Source: Micavibrio_A sp964539025 (lineage in GTDB: Bacteria > Pseudomonadota > Alphaproteobacteria > Micavibrionales > Micavibrionaceae). Taken from it: DNA of 64,000 nucleotides. The DNA lies in NCBI GenBank assembly GCA_964539025.1, contig CAZIFA010000011.1:1-64000 (forward strand), read 5' to 3'. Numbering within the stretch: the stretch's first letter is position 1; the number at the start of each line of letters is the position of its first letter. Of the stretch, positions 32,355 to 41,240 are shown piece by piece. The position numbers and the translations under genes are program-made. Below the pieces are notes generated by a model. It worked only from the letters and a program-made list of their open reading frames with translations. It did not search any database and was not told the DNA's origin.

Positions 32355-34406
32355 ATGCTGATCGACAGATTGCACAGCGTTGGAAGAGGAGCAGGATTGG
32401 AGGACATGGGGCCTCTGATCGTGACGAAAGACACTGCGCGCAAAGCGATCTTCGCGAAGCTCAATCGCGGCGGCGGTATCGCCTCGGCGTCTTCAAACAA
32501 GAGAATGGTGCGCCGTGGTTTAATGACTCGTGGCAATTCTTTCGTGGGATTTTCGTCCGGTCAGCGCGTCGTGGTGAAGGCCAGATATGTGAAACACAAG
32601 GCCGGTGCCATGAGCGCGGGTGGCGGTGCAGCCAGCCTTCGGGATCACCTGAAATACATTTCCAGAAATGAAGCCGGCAAGGATGGCGAGAAGGCCGTCC
32701 TGTTCAATGATCAGGAAGAGGGTTTGGACCGGAAGGGGTTTCTGGAACTTTGCCAGAATGACCGCCACCACTGGCGCTTTATCATTTCACCGGAGAACGG
32801 CCACGATATCGAGGACTTCCACGGCTATGTCCGCGGGGTGATGAAGCTGGTCGAAAAAGACCTTCAAACATCCCTTACTTGGACGGCGGCCGTACACTAT
32901 GACACGGACGATGTTCACGCCCATGTGATCGTGCGGGGTGTGAATGATCGGGGCGAGGATCTGGTGATCGGGCAAGATTACGTTAAGGAAGGTTTCCGGC
33001 GCCGGGCGCAGGAAGTGGCAACCGAACTCCTGGGCGAGCGGTCTTTGGACGAAATTCGAAAAAGCCAGGAGAAAGAGGTGGAGGCCTTGCGGGTCACTTC
33101 TTTGGACCGGTTCATGGCAAATCAGATGGGCGACGAGCGTATGCTGGATGTTCGCGCCAAGACCAATTTTGGAAAATCCATATTCTACGAAGGCCTCATC
33201 AAAGGACGGTTGCGCTTTTTGGCCGCGTCTGGTTTGGCCGTCGAACAGCCGCCGGGGGTTTATATGCTCAAAGAAGATTATCAGGACGACCTTAGAGCGA
33301 TCGCGCAAAAGAACGAGGCGGTCAAACGTCTGTATCCCAAGATTCAGGATCATGCGCGCCTCGATGGTCTGTCTGTTTATGTCATGAAAGACGGGCAGGG
33401 GCCGGAGGTCAGCGGTAGGATCGTGGACAAAGGCATTATGGATGAGCTGTACGACCGTAAATATGTCGTGGTTGAGGATATGTCCGCCAATCTGCATTTT
33501 GTGGCGGTCGGTGATGCCAGATCCTATGACAAGGCCGAGAAGGGGTCTTTGGTCACGATCAAGCCGGGCACGCAAGCTACCGGCAAGGCCGACCAGAATA
33601 TCAAGATGATCGCGGATATGAACGGCGGCATTTACGATGTTGTGGTCCACAAGGCACATGTCGAGAACGAAATGAAATTCATTCCCGAAGAAGACAGGGA
33701 GCAGTATGTCGATTACCACTTGAAACGACTGGAAACGCTCGAGAAGAACGAGATCGTGAAGCCGATGGATGGCGGACGCTACGAGATTCCGGTCGATGTG
33801 ATTGCTCAAGGCGAGGAACTGACCAAGAAAATCAACGAGCGCGAGAAGAAACGTTACTATCCGCACATGAATGTTTTGAGCGCGGAGCCGGTCGAGCGTC
33901 TTGTTCATGCCGAGAAGAAAACATGGCTGGACAAAGAATTGTTCAAACAGGCCAAAAAAGGACCATCTATACCTTACGATACCGGCGTGTCGCAGGCCTT
34001 GGCAGAGCGCCGCGATTGGCTGGTCAAGCAAGACCTGGCCTTTATCCAGTCGAACGGGGAATTTGCCCTGCGCGGGAAAGCCCTGCAGCAGCTCGATACG
34101 ATGGAAGTCTATGCGGCCGGACGCAAGCTCGCCAAGAAATTCGGAGTGGAATTCAGCGATAAGCGGGTCAAGCTCGATCAACCTGTGCAGTATGGCGGTT
34201 TCGTCAAACTCGAAACCGGCACATGGGCGATCGTATCGCAGGGCAAAGAGCTACAGCTGGCGCACGTCGATCGCGAACCGAAACTGGAGCGTGGCGATAT
34301 GGCTGTCTTGAAACAGGCCGAAGGCAAGCTGGAATTGCAAAATGCACCTGCCCGCGCAAAATCGAAAGCTCGCACGAAAGACAAAGATCAGGAAATGGAG
34401 TTGTAA
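32355..34406 (+). CDS. VirD2-like relaxase with DUF3363
   Basis: A 683-aa conjugative relaxase that would nick oriT and lead the strand into the T4SS. The relaxase domain contains ASLRDHLKYISRN, HHWRFIISPENG and the metal-binding histidine motif HYDTDDVHAHVIVRG (about residues 180-195). The DUF3363 region follows (about 250-600). Candidate catalytic tyrosines are near residue 95 (KYI). N-terminal residues 1-60 match the basic leader of this family, supporting the ATG at 32355, though no strong ribosome site precedes it. It heads an operon with a small DNA-binding gene 3 bases downstream. Confidence 0.88.
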   Translation: MLIDRLHSVGRGAGLEDMGPLIVTKDTARKAIFAKLNRGGGIASASSNKRMVRRGLMTRGNSFVGFSSGQRVVVKARYVKHKAGAMSAGGGAASLRDHLKYISRNEAGKDGEKAVLFNDQEEGLDRKGFLELCQNDRHHWRFIISPENGHDIEDFHGYVRGVMKLVEKDLQTSLTWTAAVHYDTDDVHAHVIVRGVNDRGEDLVIGQDYVKEGFRRRAQEVATELLGERSLDEIRKSQEKEVEALRVTSLDRFMANQMGDERMLDVRAKTNFGKSIFYEGLIKGRLRFLAASGLAVEQPPGVYMLKEDYQDDLRAIAQKNEAVKRLYPKIQDHARLDGLSVYVMKDGQGPEVSGRIVDKGIMDELYDRKYVVVEDMSANLHFVAVGDARSYDKAEKGSLVTIKPGTQATGKADQNIKMIADMNGGIYDVVVHKAHVENEMKFIPEEDREQYVDYHLKRLETLEKNEIVKPMDGGRYEIPVDVIAQGEELTKKINEREKKRYYPHMNVLSAEPVERLVHAEKKTWLDKELFKQAKKGPSIPYDTGVSQALAERRDWLVKQDLAFIQSNGEFALRGKALQQLDTMEVYAAGRKLAKKFGVEFSDKRVKLDQPVQYGGFVKLETGTWAIVSQGKELQLAHVDREPKLERGDMAVLKQAEGKLELQNAPARAKSKARTKDKDQEMEL

Positions 34407-34409
34407 TCC

Positions 34410-34829
34410 ATGGCAAAAAAAGAAAAGCCGGTACAAAAGACAATGTATTGGGATTCGGATGTATGGGCTGCCTTGGAAAAACATGACAAGCAGACCAAAA
34501 CAAATAATATGACAGCAACGGTCAACGATGCTGTCCGTTTTGCGCTATTCCCGGAATATCGTAGCGATCGTGACAAGGATGTAGTGAAGTTAATGCAGGA
34601 TGTGCGGGCCTCATTATACGAACACCGGAAGAACACTGCGCGGGATCTCATGATTTTGCAGGAAGGACTTTTTCAGTTTGTGGATGTATTCTTCCAGCAT
34701 ACACATTCCATTCCCAAGGATGAGCTGGCCGCGGCGAAAGCACAGGCAAAAGCGCGGCTCGATGATTTTATGGAGCAGTTGGTTCGTAAGATGCAGGATC
34801 CTAAACGCCAAGCGAAGGAGAAAGAGTAA
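34410..34829 (+). CDS. Putative relaxosome accessory protein
   Basis: A 139-aa basic protein. The N-terminal MYWDSDVWAALEKHDKQTKT then MTATVNDAVRFAL suggests a ribbon-helix-helix DNA-binding unit, followed by a helical region with coiled-coil character. Immediately after the relaxase, the usual place for an oriT-binding partner. Its TAA overlaps the next ATG. Confidence 0.55.
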   Translation: MAKKEKPVQKTMYWDSDVWAALEKHDKQTKTNNMTATVNDAVRFALFPEYRSDRDKDVVKLMQDVRASLYEHRKNTARDLMILQEGLFQFVDVFFQHTHSIPKDELAAAKAQAKARLDDFMEQLVRKMQDPKRQAKEKE

Positions 34830-35128
34830 TGGCCTTACATAAGAAGGGTAATCTGATCTTAACGGACGATGAGAACTACGATTACACGATTTTTAAATGG
34901 AGAGTGGGACTCTTTATTCTTGGCAGCCTCTATTTTGGATTTAACATTTATAGATATTTTCCAGCAGACTGGCCCAAGGTATTGAAATTCATTCTTGTTA
35001 TTGCTGCAGGTGGTACTTGTGGTGCGATCCTTGCCTATTTTGCCAAACAAATAGATGTTTTATTCTCCTGGATTGTGCTCTTGGGGATTTTAGGCGGTAT
35101 TGGATACTGGATCTGGAATTTAATCTAA
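34829..35128 (+). CDS. Small integral membrane protein
   Basis: A 99-aa protein with three hydrophobic segments: about 26-41 (VGLFILGSLYFGFNIY), 49-67 and 77-98 (FSWIVLLGILGGIGYW). Translationally coupled to the preceding gene (TAATG). No family recognised; perhaps an accessory of transfer or exclusion, by position only. Confidence 0.6.
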   Translation: MALHKKGNLILTDDENYDYTIFKWRVGLFILGSLYFGFNIYRYFPADWPKVLKFILVIAAGGTCGAILAYFAKQIDVLFSWIVLLGILGGIGYWIWNLI

Positions 35129-35140
35129 CCTTGAAAGGTT

Positions 35141-35524
35141 ATGTCGGATAAAATGTCTAGCAAAACAGAGAAAATACTAGCGGCGAGATTCGCAAAGACG
35201 CTGACGGCTATGTGTGTCCGTCATACAGAAATTGAAGATATTCATGCTGGAATATCTCCTGTCACAAAAGCGGGTGATTATTCCGATGTAAAAGTGATTG
35301 ATGCCGAGGGACGTGAAATTCCTTGGAATGCAGTGTCACGCATTTCAGACGATGAAATGAAAATTTTAATGAAAAAAATCGTCAATCGTTTGTACACGTT
35401 TTTCATTCAGGAAGAGGATCCCCGCTTTAGGCGGCAGACTGAGTATTATGAGAGGGTTTCCCAATCATGGGATGCGCCAGTGCCGGAAATAGATCCAGCC
35501 CTAGACTGCCAATCGAAAAATTAA
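35141..35524 (+). CDS. Hypothetical protein; partial copy follows the AbiE pair
   Basis: A 127-aa soluble protein ending RVSQSWDAPVPEIDPALDC, 12 bases after the membrane-protein gene. A diverged, internally deleted copy of the same gene lies at 37424-37554, on the far side of the second AbiE pair. The family is not recognised. The gene ends next to the AbiE operators. Confidence 0.55.
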   Translation: MSDKMSSKTEKILAARFAKTLTAMCVRHTEIEDIHAGISPVTKAGDYSDVKVIDAEGREIPWNAVSRISDDEMKILMKKIVNRLYTFFIQEEDPRFRRQTEYYERVSQSWDAPVPEIDPALDCQSKN

Positions 35525-35551
35525 TTATTAGTTTATATAATACTGTTTTTG

Positions 35552-35639
35552 CGGCGATTATCGCCGTATAATTATATTTTTATAAATTAATGTATATGTT
35601 ATAGTTTATAGATATTAATAAGTGCGGCGATAATCGCCG
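35552..35639 (+). promoter_or_regulatory. Paired palindromic operators of second AbiE operon
   Basis: CGGCGATTATCGCCG (35552-35566) and CGGCGATAATCGCCG (35625-35639) are 15-bp palindromes 73 bases apart, about seven helical turns. AT-rich promoter DNA lies between, and abiEi starts 9 bases after the second. This is the expected binding pattern for an AbiEi autorepressor. Confidence 0.8.
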
Positions 35640-35647
35640 TAAATGAT

Positions 35648-36559
35648 ATGGATTGTAAACTTATGGCATTGAAGATTGAAAGAAAGCGAGAACTATTGAC
35701 GCTGCTGCCGGAATCCTTGCCCGTCACGCGGCAATGGCTTGCGCGGCAGGACACGGATTTTAACCGCCATGCGATCGATAACCTTGTCAAAAGCCGCCAG
35801 CTTTTCCCTCTGGCACAAGGCGTCTATATGCGCCCCGGTACTACACCAACATGGGAGGGCCTTGTTTGTTTCCTGCAAAACGTCCTGAAAACAGATTTGA
35901 CCGTTGGGGGATTAACAGCATTGGACTTGCGGGGGCTTGGTCATTACGTTGCCATGTCCAGCAAAAGGGTTGTGCATCTATACGGCAAAGATACCCTGCC
36001 CAAATGGGTCAACCATGTTTTACCCGGGATCGAGTTTGTCCGTCATACAGCACTGGTGGCATTTGACGGACTCGATCCTGGCGCATCCGGCCTTGTTAAT
36101 GATGAATACGATACGGGCTTGAAAAAACTCTATAACGGGGATTCCTCACCTGAATCCCGACAAGCGCCGGCAGGACAAAAAAGCGCATGGCCCTTTATAC
36201 GCTCTTCGCCAGAACGCGCCTATCTTGAAGTCCTGATGGATGTTCCTGATGCTGTGTCGTTTGAACATGCTGACCAGCTTATGCAGGGATTGACAACATT
36301 ATCGCCACGTCGTCTTGAGAATTTGTTGAAGAAGGCGCAAAACGTAAAAGTGCGTCGGCTTTTCTTCTGGTTTGCTGAGCGCCATCAATATCCATGGTTC
36401 AAGAAACTACCCGACCCTTATACTCTGGATGAGCTAGGATTGGGCGCAGGAAATAGGAGTTTGGTCGAAGGCGGGAAACTTGATGCCAAATACAAGATAA
36501 CCGTACCGGAGGAAATGTGGACGGAAACAACGAATACTATAAACAAGTCCAGCTTCTGA
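35648..36559 (+). CDS. abiEi: AbiEi-type antitoxin (second system)
   Basis: A 303-aa antitoxin and autorepressor, homologous to the one at 17458. It has an N-terminal winged helix (LPVTRQWLARQDTDFNRHAID, VYMRPG) and the AbiEi domain with TVGGLTALDLRGLGHYVAMS, RSSPERAYLEVLMDVP and the tail LVEGGKLDAKYKITVPEE. The start may be ATG 35648 or ATG 35663; neither has a clear ribosome-binding site, perhaps because translation is weak or leaderless. It carries a ~35-residue insertion around 150-185 not present in the first copy. The gene overlaps its toxin by 43 bases. Confidence 0.9.
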   Translation: MDCKLMALKIERKRELLTLLPESLPVTRQWLARQDTDFNRHAIDNLVKSRQLFPLAQGVYMRPGTTPTWEGLVCFLQNVLKTDLTVGGLTALDLRGLGHYVAMSSKRVVHLYGKDTLPKWVNHVLPGIEFVRHTALVAFDGLDPGASGLVNDEYDTGLKKLYNGDSSPESRQAPAGQKSAWPFIRSSPERAYLEVLMDVPDAVSFEHADQLMQGLTTLSPRRLENLLKKAQNVKVRRLFFWFAERHQYPWFKKLPDPYTLDELGLGAGNRSLVEGGKLDAKYKITVPEEMWTETTNTINKSSF

Positions 36560-37434
36560 TCAGCGTTCTGCCCTTGGTGGCAAATGAAAAATGCTTTGCG
36601 CTGAAAGGTGGTACGGCGATCAACTTGTTTATACGGGATTTTCCCCGGCTATCGGTGGATATTGATCTTGTCTATCTACCGATGGATGACCGCGATACGG
36701 CGCTTGCCAATATCACGGCGGGGCTGAACCGTATCGCGGATTCCATTCTGGCGGCCGTACCAGGTACACAGATTCAGAAATCTTTTGAAAGCCGCGCCGA
36801 TGCGTTGCGCCTGATCGTCAAACGGGGAGATGTTCAGATCAAGATTGAATTGTCGCCTGTTTTGCGCGGATCTGTATTCCCGGAAGAAATGAGAGAGGTT
36901 TCCGGAAAGGTAGAAGAACAGTTTGGTTATGTCGACATGCAAATGCTGTCTATACCCGACCTTTATGCTGGAAAATTATGCGCCGCACTTGACCGGCAGC
37001 ACCCGCGCGACTTGTTCGATGTGAAGTTTCTCTTGGAAAACGAGGGAATAACCGATGACCTTAGAAAGACGTTTTTGGTTTACCTGATAAGTCACAACCG
37101 GACAATCGGGGAACTCTTGCGTCCGACTAGGAAGGACTTACGGGCTACCTATGAAAGCGAATTTGTCCGCATGGCACAAGTGGACGTGCCACTGGAAGAA
37201 CTGGAAGCTGTTCGGGAAAGACTCATTTCCGGGCTGAACGATTCCCTGATAGATAATGAAAGGCGCTTTCTGCTGTCCTTTAAATCGCTGAAACCGGACT
37301 GGCCGTTGTTAGGCTTGCCGAACGTGGAGTTGCTGCCAGCTGTGCGTTGGAAGATGCTGAATCTTAGTAAAATGGATAAATTGCGTCATGCCCAAGCCTT
37401 ACGCAATTTAGAGGATATTCTATATGGTGAGTGA
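36517..37434 (+). CDS. abiEii: AbiEii-type nucleotidyltransferase toxin (second system)
   Basis: A 305-aa toxin. GTG 36517 is the start, with a perfect GGAGG 4 bases upstream inside abiEi. It has CFALKGGTAINLFIRDFPRL and VDIDLVY (about 22-50) with the nucleotidyltransferase GG and DxD, then DLYAGKLCAALDRQHPRDLFDV. It diverges from the first AbiEii but keeps all conserved blocks. Its last codons overlap the start of a broken copy of the gene at 35141, suggesting how the module was inserted. Confidence 0.9.
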   Translation: MDGNNEYYKQVQLLISVLPLVANEKCFALKGGTAINLFIRDFPRLSVDIDLVYLPMDDRDTALANITAGLNRIADSILAAVPGTQIQKSFESRADALRLIVKRGDVQIKIELSPVLRGSVFPEEMREVSGKVEEQFGYVDMQMLSIPDLYAGKLCAALDRQHPRDLFDVKFLLENEGITDDLRKTFLVYLISHNRTIGELLRPTRKDLRATYESEFVRMAQVDVPLEELEAVRERLISGLNDSLIDNERRFLLSFKSLKPDWPLLGLPNVELLPAVRWKMLNLSKMDKLRHAQALRNLEDILYGE

Positions 37435-37554
37435 TACAAATCACCTTTCCAAGAGCGATATGCATATTTTGAGAAGGTTTCCCAATCATGGGATTCGCCC
37501 AAACCGGAGCTTGATCCGGCCCTGGATTGCACAAAAGATAAAAAATCCGGATAG
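37424..37554 (+). pseudogene. Internally deleted copy of the gene at 35141
   Basis: ATG 37424 opens MVSDTNHLSKSD, like MSDKMSSKTEK of the intact gene. From about 37456, in another frame, the DNA encodes YAYFEKVSQSWDSPKPELDP then ALDC, clearly homologous to the intact protein's last 30 residues, ending at TAG 37552-37554. About 250 bases of the middle are missing and the frame is broken. A weak CCGGATA/TATCGGGG hairpin follows. Confidence 0.7.
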
Positions 37555-37689
37555 TCTTATCGGGGTTTTCTATCCTGATTTATATAAGAATTAAAAACAC
37601 TTATATGATATTTAGCCGCTTGCGTATTCTGTACATAGCTAGGACATGAGTGCTGGTATTTTATATAATTTAGGATTATACCATCCTCC

Positions 37690-38373
37690 ATGCCTCATAT
37701 TACCGGAAATCAGATGCGCGCCGCGCGCGCCCTTATGAATTGGAGCCAAAGCGACCTTGCAGATAAGGCGGGTCTTTGGCATCCAACGATTGCGAATATT
37801 GAAACTGGAAAAACTACGCCGAGTAAAGCAACACTGGATAAGATTTCCGGTGTTTTTATCAATCATGGTTTAGAGTTTCTGGATGGGGAGGGCGTCAAGA
37901 AGAAAACGGAGACAGTCCTGACGCTCTCTGGTGAGAGCGATTTCGAAAGATTTTACGACCTTGTGTACGATGCCGCCAAAACAACTGGCGGCCAAATTTT
38001 TATAAGCAATGTCGATGAGCGTATCTTCGATGAATTTGTGCAGCCCGAATTTGATAAATTCCACATGCACAGGATGGAACAAATCCGAAGAAATATAGAT
38101 TTTCGCACGCTTGTTAAGGAAGGGGATGATTACCTTCCCGCAAAAGGCTATTCCAAATACAAATGGCTTGCCGCCGAGAAATTTGCAAACACCCCTTTTT
38201 ATGTATTCGCAGACTATCTTGCCATCATCATTATGATCGATGAGCCGATGATTATTCTTATCAAGAATCAGAAAGTGGCCGATCTATATAGAGAGAAATT
38301 CCTAATTCAATGGGAATCCGCGAAGAAACCGATTTTACCCGAAAGACCAAAAGGGAAAAAGAAAACGGCCTAA
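37690..38373 (+). CDS. XRE-family regulator with ligand/effector-like C-terminus
   Basis: A 227-aa protein. The N-terminal XRE HTH (residues 5-65; RAARALMNWSQSDLADKAGL, PTIANIETG) is followed by a ~140-residue C-terminal domain: RTLVKEGDDYLPAKGYSKYK, LAAEKFANTPFYVFADYLAI, KVADLYREKFLIQWE. That C-terminal domain is shared with the truncated regulator next to the cyclodipeptide-synthase gene at 51369. It converges on virD4 (4-base gap between stops), so it may regulate transfer, or belong to a lost partner gene. Confidence 0.75.
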   Translation: MPHITGNQMRAARALMNWSQSDLADKAGLWHPTIANIETGKTTPSKATLDKISGVFINHGLEFLDGEGVKKKTETVLTLSGESDFERFYDLVYDAAKTTGGQIFISNVDERIFDEFVQPEFDKFHMHRMEQIRRNIDFRTLVKEGDDYLPAKGYSKYKWLAAEKFANTPFYVFADYLAIIIMIDEPMIILIKNQKVADLYREKFLIQWESAKKPILPERPKGKKKTA

Positions 38374-38377
38374 ATTT

Positions 38378-40228
38378 TTATTTAAAGGCACTTCGCAAAA
38401 CATCGATGATTGCATCTGTTTCAGTATCATCTTCACTTTCACCCTGTTCTCTATGAAAATCTAAAATCTCGTCGCGCAAGGCATCACTCATATTTGCGGA
38501 TTGCTTTGGCTTGTTAGGGTCGTTTTTGAAGATATCCAGCTGGTTTGGATCCGGCTCCTGCTTTTGGCTGCCTGTTTCCTTGGGAATATCAAATTCCGGG
38601 ATCATGTGATCGACAATTTTAAGATTCGGCACATCAGGCGGCGGCAACAGCCTTTTGGCAAAATTCGCGTCTTTGTAATAGGCGATCTTTTTGGCGCGCA
38701 CCGGGTATGAGGCTTCCGTAATAATGATTTCCTCGTGCTTCGGTAGCTGTTTGACCTTTTCCTTGGAAATCAGGGGACGCGCGCGGAAACTGGTATTCTT
38801 GCTTGGCGATTCATATTTGAAGGAATTCTTCTTCGAAGTTGAAACAGTTTTAACCGTCCTCTCGCCGCATGAATTGCTGACGTAGTTTGCTGTTTCAAGA
38901 TCATTGGCGGAAAAGAATATCTGGTGAGCGCAGCAGGAGAGAATACCGTCCCGCTTGTCCTTGCCGTATGTATCATCGAGCCATTTCAATCCCTGCACCA
39001 CGGCCATGACGCGGCAATTATAGCCGCCTAAAAGCGTAAAAGCAGAAGTCATGGATTTCATTTCGCCTAGCATGTGGAATTCGTCCATCATCAGAAGCAC
39101 TTTATAAGGCTCGGTTTCATCCGGTTCTTTTAAGGAAAGCGTGGTAATGACCTGCTCGAAGAAAATCCGCAAAAGAGGGGCGAGGGTTTGAATCTGGCCG
39201 GTCAAAACGCCAACATAAACGGCCATCCGTTTTTTTCGCATATCGGAAATGGAAAAATCACTGGCAGAAGTGGCCGCGTCGATCACAGGGTTGTCCCAAA
39301 GGTTGATCGCCTGGTTCAAAGAGGATTTTACCCCGCTTCGCTCTTTTGCGGCCTTGTTCGCAAAATTCATCAAGGACTTCTTGATCGTTGACGACAATTC
39401 GGGATGTTTGGATACGATATGGCGGCAAATATCCCCTAGATCCTGCTCGGTTCCCAAAAGCCGGTTTATGGCGCCGATGGTGGACGGCATGGTATCGCTT
39501 TCCATGACATAGAGTGCAAGACCGACGAACAGGGCGCGCGCTTCGGAAGCCCAAACAGGATCACTCTTTACAGGGTCTTTAATCAGGATATTGGCAATAA
39601 TCTGGATATCGCTGATCCTTTGATACGGGTCTTTGCTGACACCATCGAGCGGATTATAGCGGTGCGATTTGCCGTTTTGGTCTAACGGGGACCACATGAA
39701 AACATCATGGCCGTGTTCTTTCCTGAATCCGGCCGTTTTTCTAAAGTTCTCATGCTTGATATCCAGACATATAATAGAGTCGGGCCAGTTCAGAAGATTT
39801 GGCACGACAATTCCGATTCCCTTACCGCTGCGCGTTGGAGCTATTATTATGCAATGCGTTGGCGTATCGCTGATTAGATACTTTCCTTTGTATTTCCCCA
39901 AAATGAGTCCTTCGCGCGCGAACAGGCCTGCGTTGTGGATCTCCTGCCAGGTCGCCCAGTGTGCGTCGCCAAATTCCGGCTCTCTTTTTATAAAGAAGCT
40001 GATGATCATGCCGGCCATAAGAATATGCGGGACAGCCAATGATATGATGAAGCGGGTCTTTATACGCGGGTCATGAAGGTAGGGTATGTTAGACCATATC
40101 GACCACGGCATGGCGGCTTCAATATTCTGCCCGGCCCATCCCATATAGATTATCGATGCGAGATAAGACGCTGTGATCAGGCCGAACAAGATACTTATGG
40201 TGATGAAAGCGCCTTGGTTATTGAACAT
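38378..40228 (-). CDS. virD4: Type IV coupling protein VirD4/TraG
   Basis: A 616-aa inner-membrane ATPase that brings the relaxase-DNA complex to the T4SS. Two N-terminal membrane segments (about 8-28 and 62-82), Walker A APTRSGKGIG (near 131), Walker B-like VLLMMDEFHMLG (about 335) and the tail are typical. ATG 40228 overlaps the virB11 stop (TGATG); a GTG one codon earlier is possible. It is the last gene of the virB operon, ending beside the convergent regulator. Confidence 0.95.
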   Translation of the reverse strand: MFNNQGAFITISILFGLITASYLASIIYMGWAGQNIEAAMPWSIWSNIPYLHDPRIKTRFIISLAVPHILMAGMIISFFIKREPEFGDAHWATWQEIHNAGLFAREGLILGKYKGKYLISDTPTHCIIIAPTRSGKGIGIVVPNLLNWPDSIICLDIKHENFRKTAGFRKEHGHDVFMWSPLDQNGKSHRYNPLDGVSKDPYQRISDIQIIANILIKDPVKSDPVWASEARALFVGLALYVMESDTMPSTIGAINRLLGTEQDLGDICRHIVSKHPELSSTIKKSLMNFANKAAKERSGVKSSLNQAINLWDNPVIDAATSASDFSISDMRKKRMAVYVGVLTGQIQTLAPLLRIFFEQVITTLSLKEPDETEPYKVLLMMDEFHMLGEMKSMTSAFTLLGGYNCRVMAVVQGLKWLDDTYGKDKRDGILSCCAHQIFFSANDLETANYVSNSCGERTVKTVSTSKKNSFKYESPSKNTSFRARPLISKEKVKQLPKHEEIIITEASYPVRAKKIAYYKDANFAKRLLPPPDVPNLKIVDHMIPEFDIPKETGSQKQEPDPNQLDIFKNDPNKPKQSANMSDALRDEILDFHREQGESEDDTETDAIIDVLRSAFK

Positions 40229-41238
40229 CACGGATACCAGACTTCGGATATAATCCTTTTCCCGCCAATCCTCTTGAGCTGCACGACAACATCCACGATC
40301 GAGCGAATGTAATCCATGATTTGATCGTTCTGCAGGCCAAGGTTGGCTTGCATGACCATCAGGGCGATTTGCTTGAAGGCGCCGTGGGGTGTATCTGCGT
40401 GAACAGTGGTTATAGATCCGGGGTGGCCGGTGTTCACGGCGCGCAAGAACGTATAGGCTTCTTTACCCCGCAGCTCACCAAGCAAAATCCTATCGGGGCG
40501 AAGACGCAAAGAGGCTTCCAAAAGGCTTTGAATTGTTACTTCTGCAATACCCTGTTCGCCTTTGGACGCCAGCAGGGGAACATGGTTTTGATGAATAGGT
40601 TTTATTTCCGGCGTGTCTTCGATCGTAATGATCCGTTCTTCGGGATCAATTTCTTTCAAGATGGCGTTCAGGAGGGTCGTTTTTCCCGTTGAGGTTCCGC
40701 CGGAAATAATGATGTTCTTTTTCGATTTTGCCGCCAAAGCAATAAATTGATAAAAATTCTTTTGTTCTGCCAGAGCGCGCAGTTGAGCATCATGGGATTT
40801 CAAATCAGAATCATTAACCCAATCTACGGAATCGAAAGCGCCTGCCTTCGCATAATCTGCCAAATCCATATCCTTTACGACCTGTTTTCTGATTGAAAGG
40901 ACAATGCCGTTTGGTGTAGCGGGAAACTGAACAACCTGCACGCGTTCGCCTGTCGGTAAAGAAGCAGATAATAGCGGGTTTTGTGTATTGATGGCTTGAC
41001 TGGTGTTACTGGCAATTTGCTTCGCTAGGCGCGCCATGTGATCATCTGTAATTAGGGCACAGTCAATTTTTTCCATTGATGGGCTTCCGGCGCGCTCTAT
41101 CCAGAGTTCACCGGAACGGTTGACGCAAATTTCAGCTATCGCAGGATCATCCAGATAGGCTTTAAATATATCGAGATAACGCTGCAGGTAAACCTTGTCA
41201 GCGGGCTGGTTGTCCTGATTGGCTACTTGCGGTTTCAT
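40228..41238 (-). CDS. virB11: T4SS hexameric ATPase VirB11
   Basis: A 336-aa cytoplasmic traffic ATPase. Walker A SGGTSTGKTTLLNA (about 178-190), the Asp box RIITIEDTPEI, Walker B/His box LRLRPDRILLGELRG and TVHADT are all present, and the N-terminal domain is full length. Two bases after virB10 and overlapping virD4. Confidence 0.95.
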   Translation of the reverse strand: MKPQVANQDNQPADKVYLQRYLDIFKAYLDDPAIAEICVNRSGELWIERAGSPSMEKIDCALITDDHMARLAKQIASNTSQAINTQNPLLSASLPTGERVQVVQFPATPNGIVLSIRKQVVKDMDLADYAKAGAFDSVDWVNDSDLKSHDAQLRALAEQKNFYQFIALAAKSKKNIIISGGTSTGKTTLLNAILKEIDPEERIITIEDTPEIKPIHQNHVPLLASKGEQGIAEVTIQSLLEASLRLRPDRILLGELRGKEAYTFLRAVNTGHPGSITTVHADTPHGAFKQIALMVMQANLGLQNDQIMDYIRSIVDVVVQLKRIGGKRIISEVWYP

Positions 41239-41240
41239 AT

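Noticed and set aside
37424..37600. A new small gene starting inside abiEii
   Set aside because: The two ends match the gene at 35141 in different frames, so it is a deleted copy rather than a functional gene.
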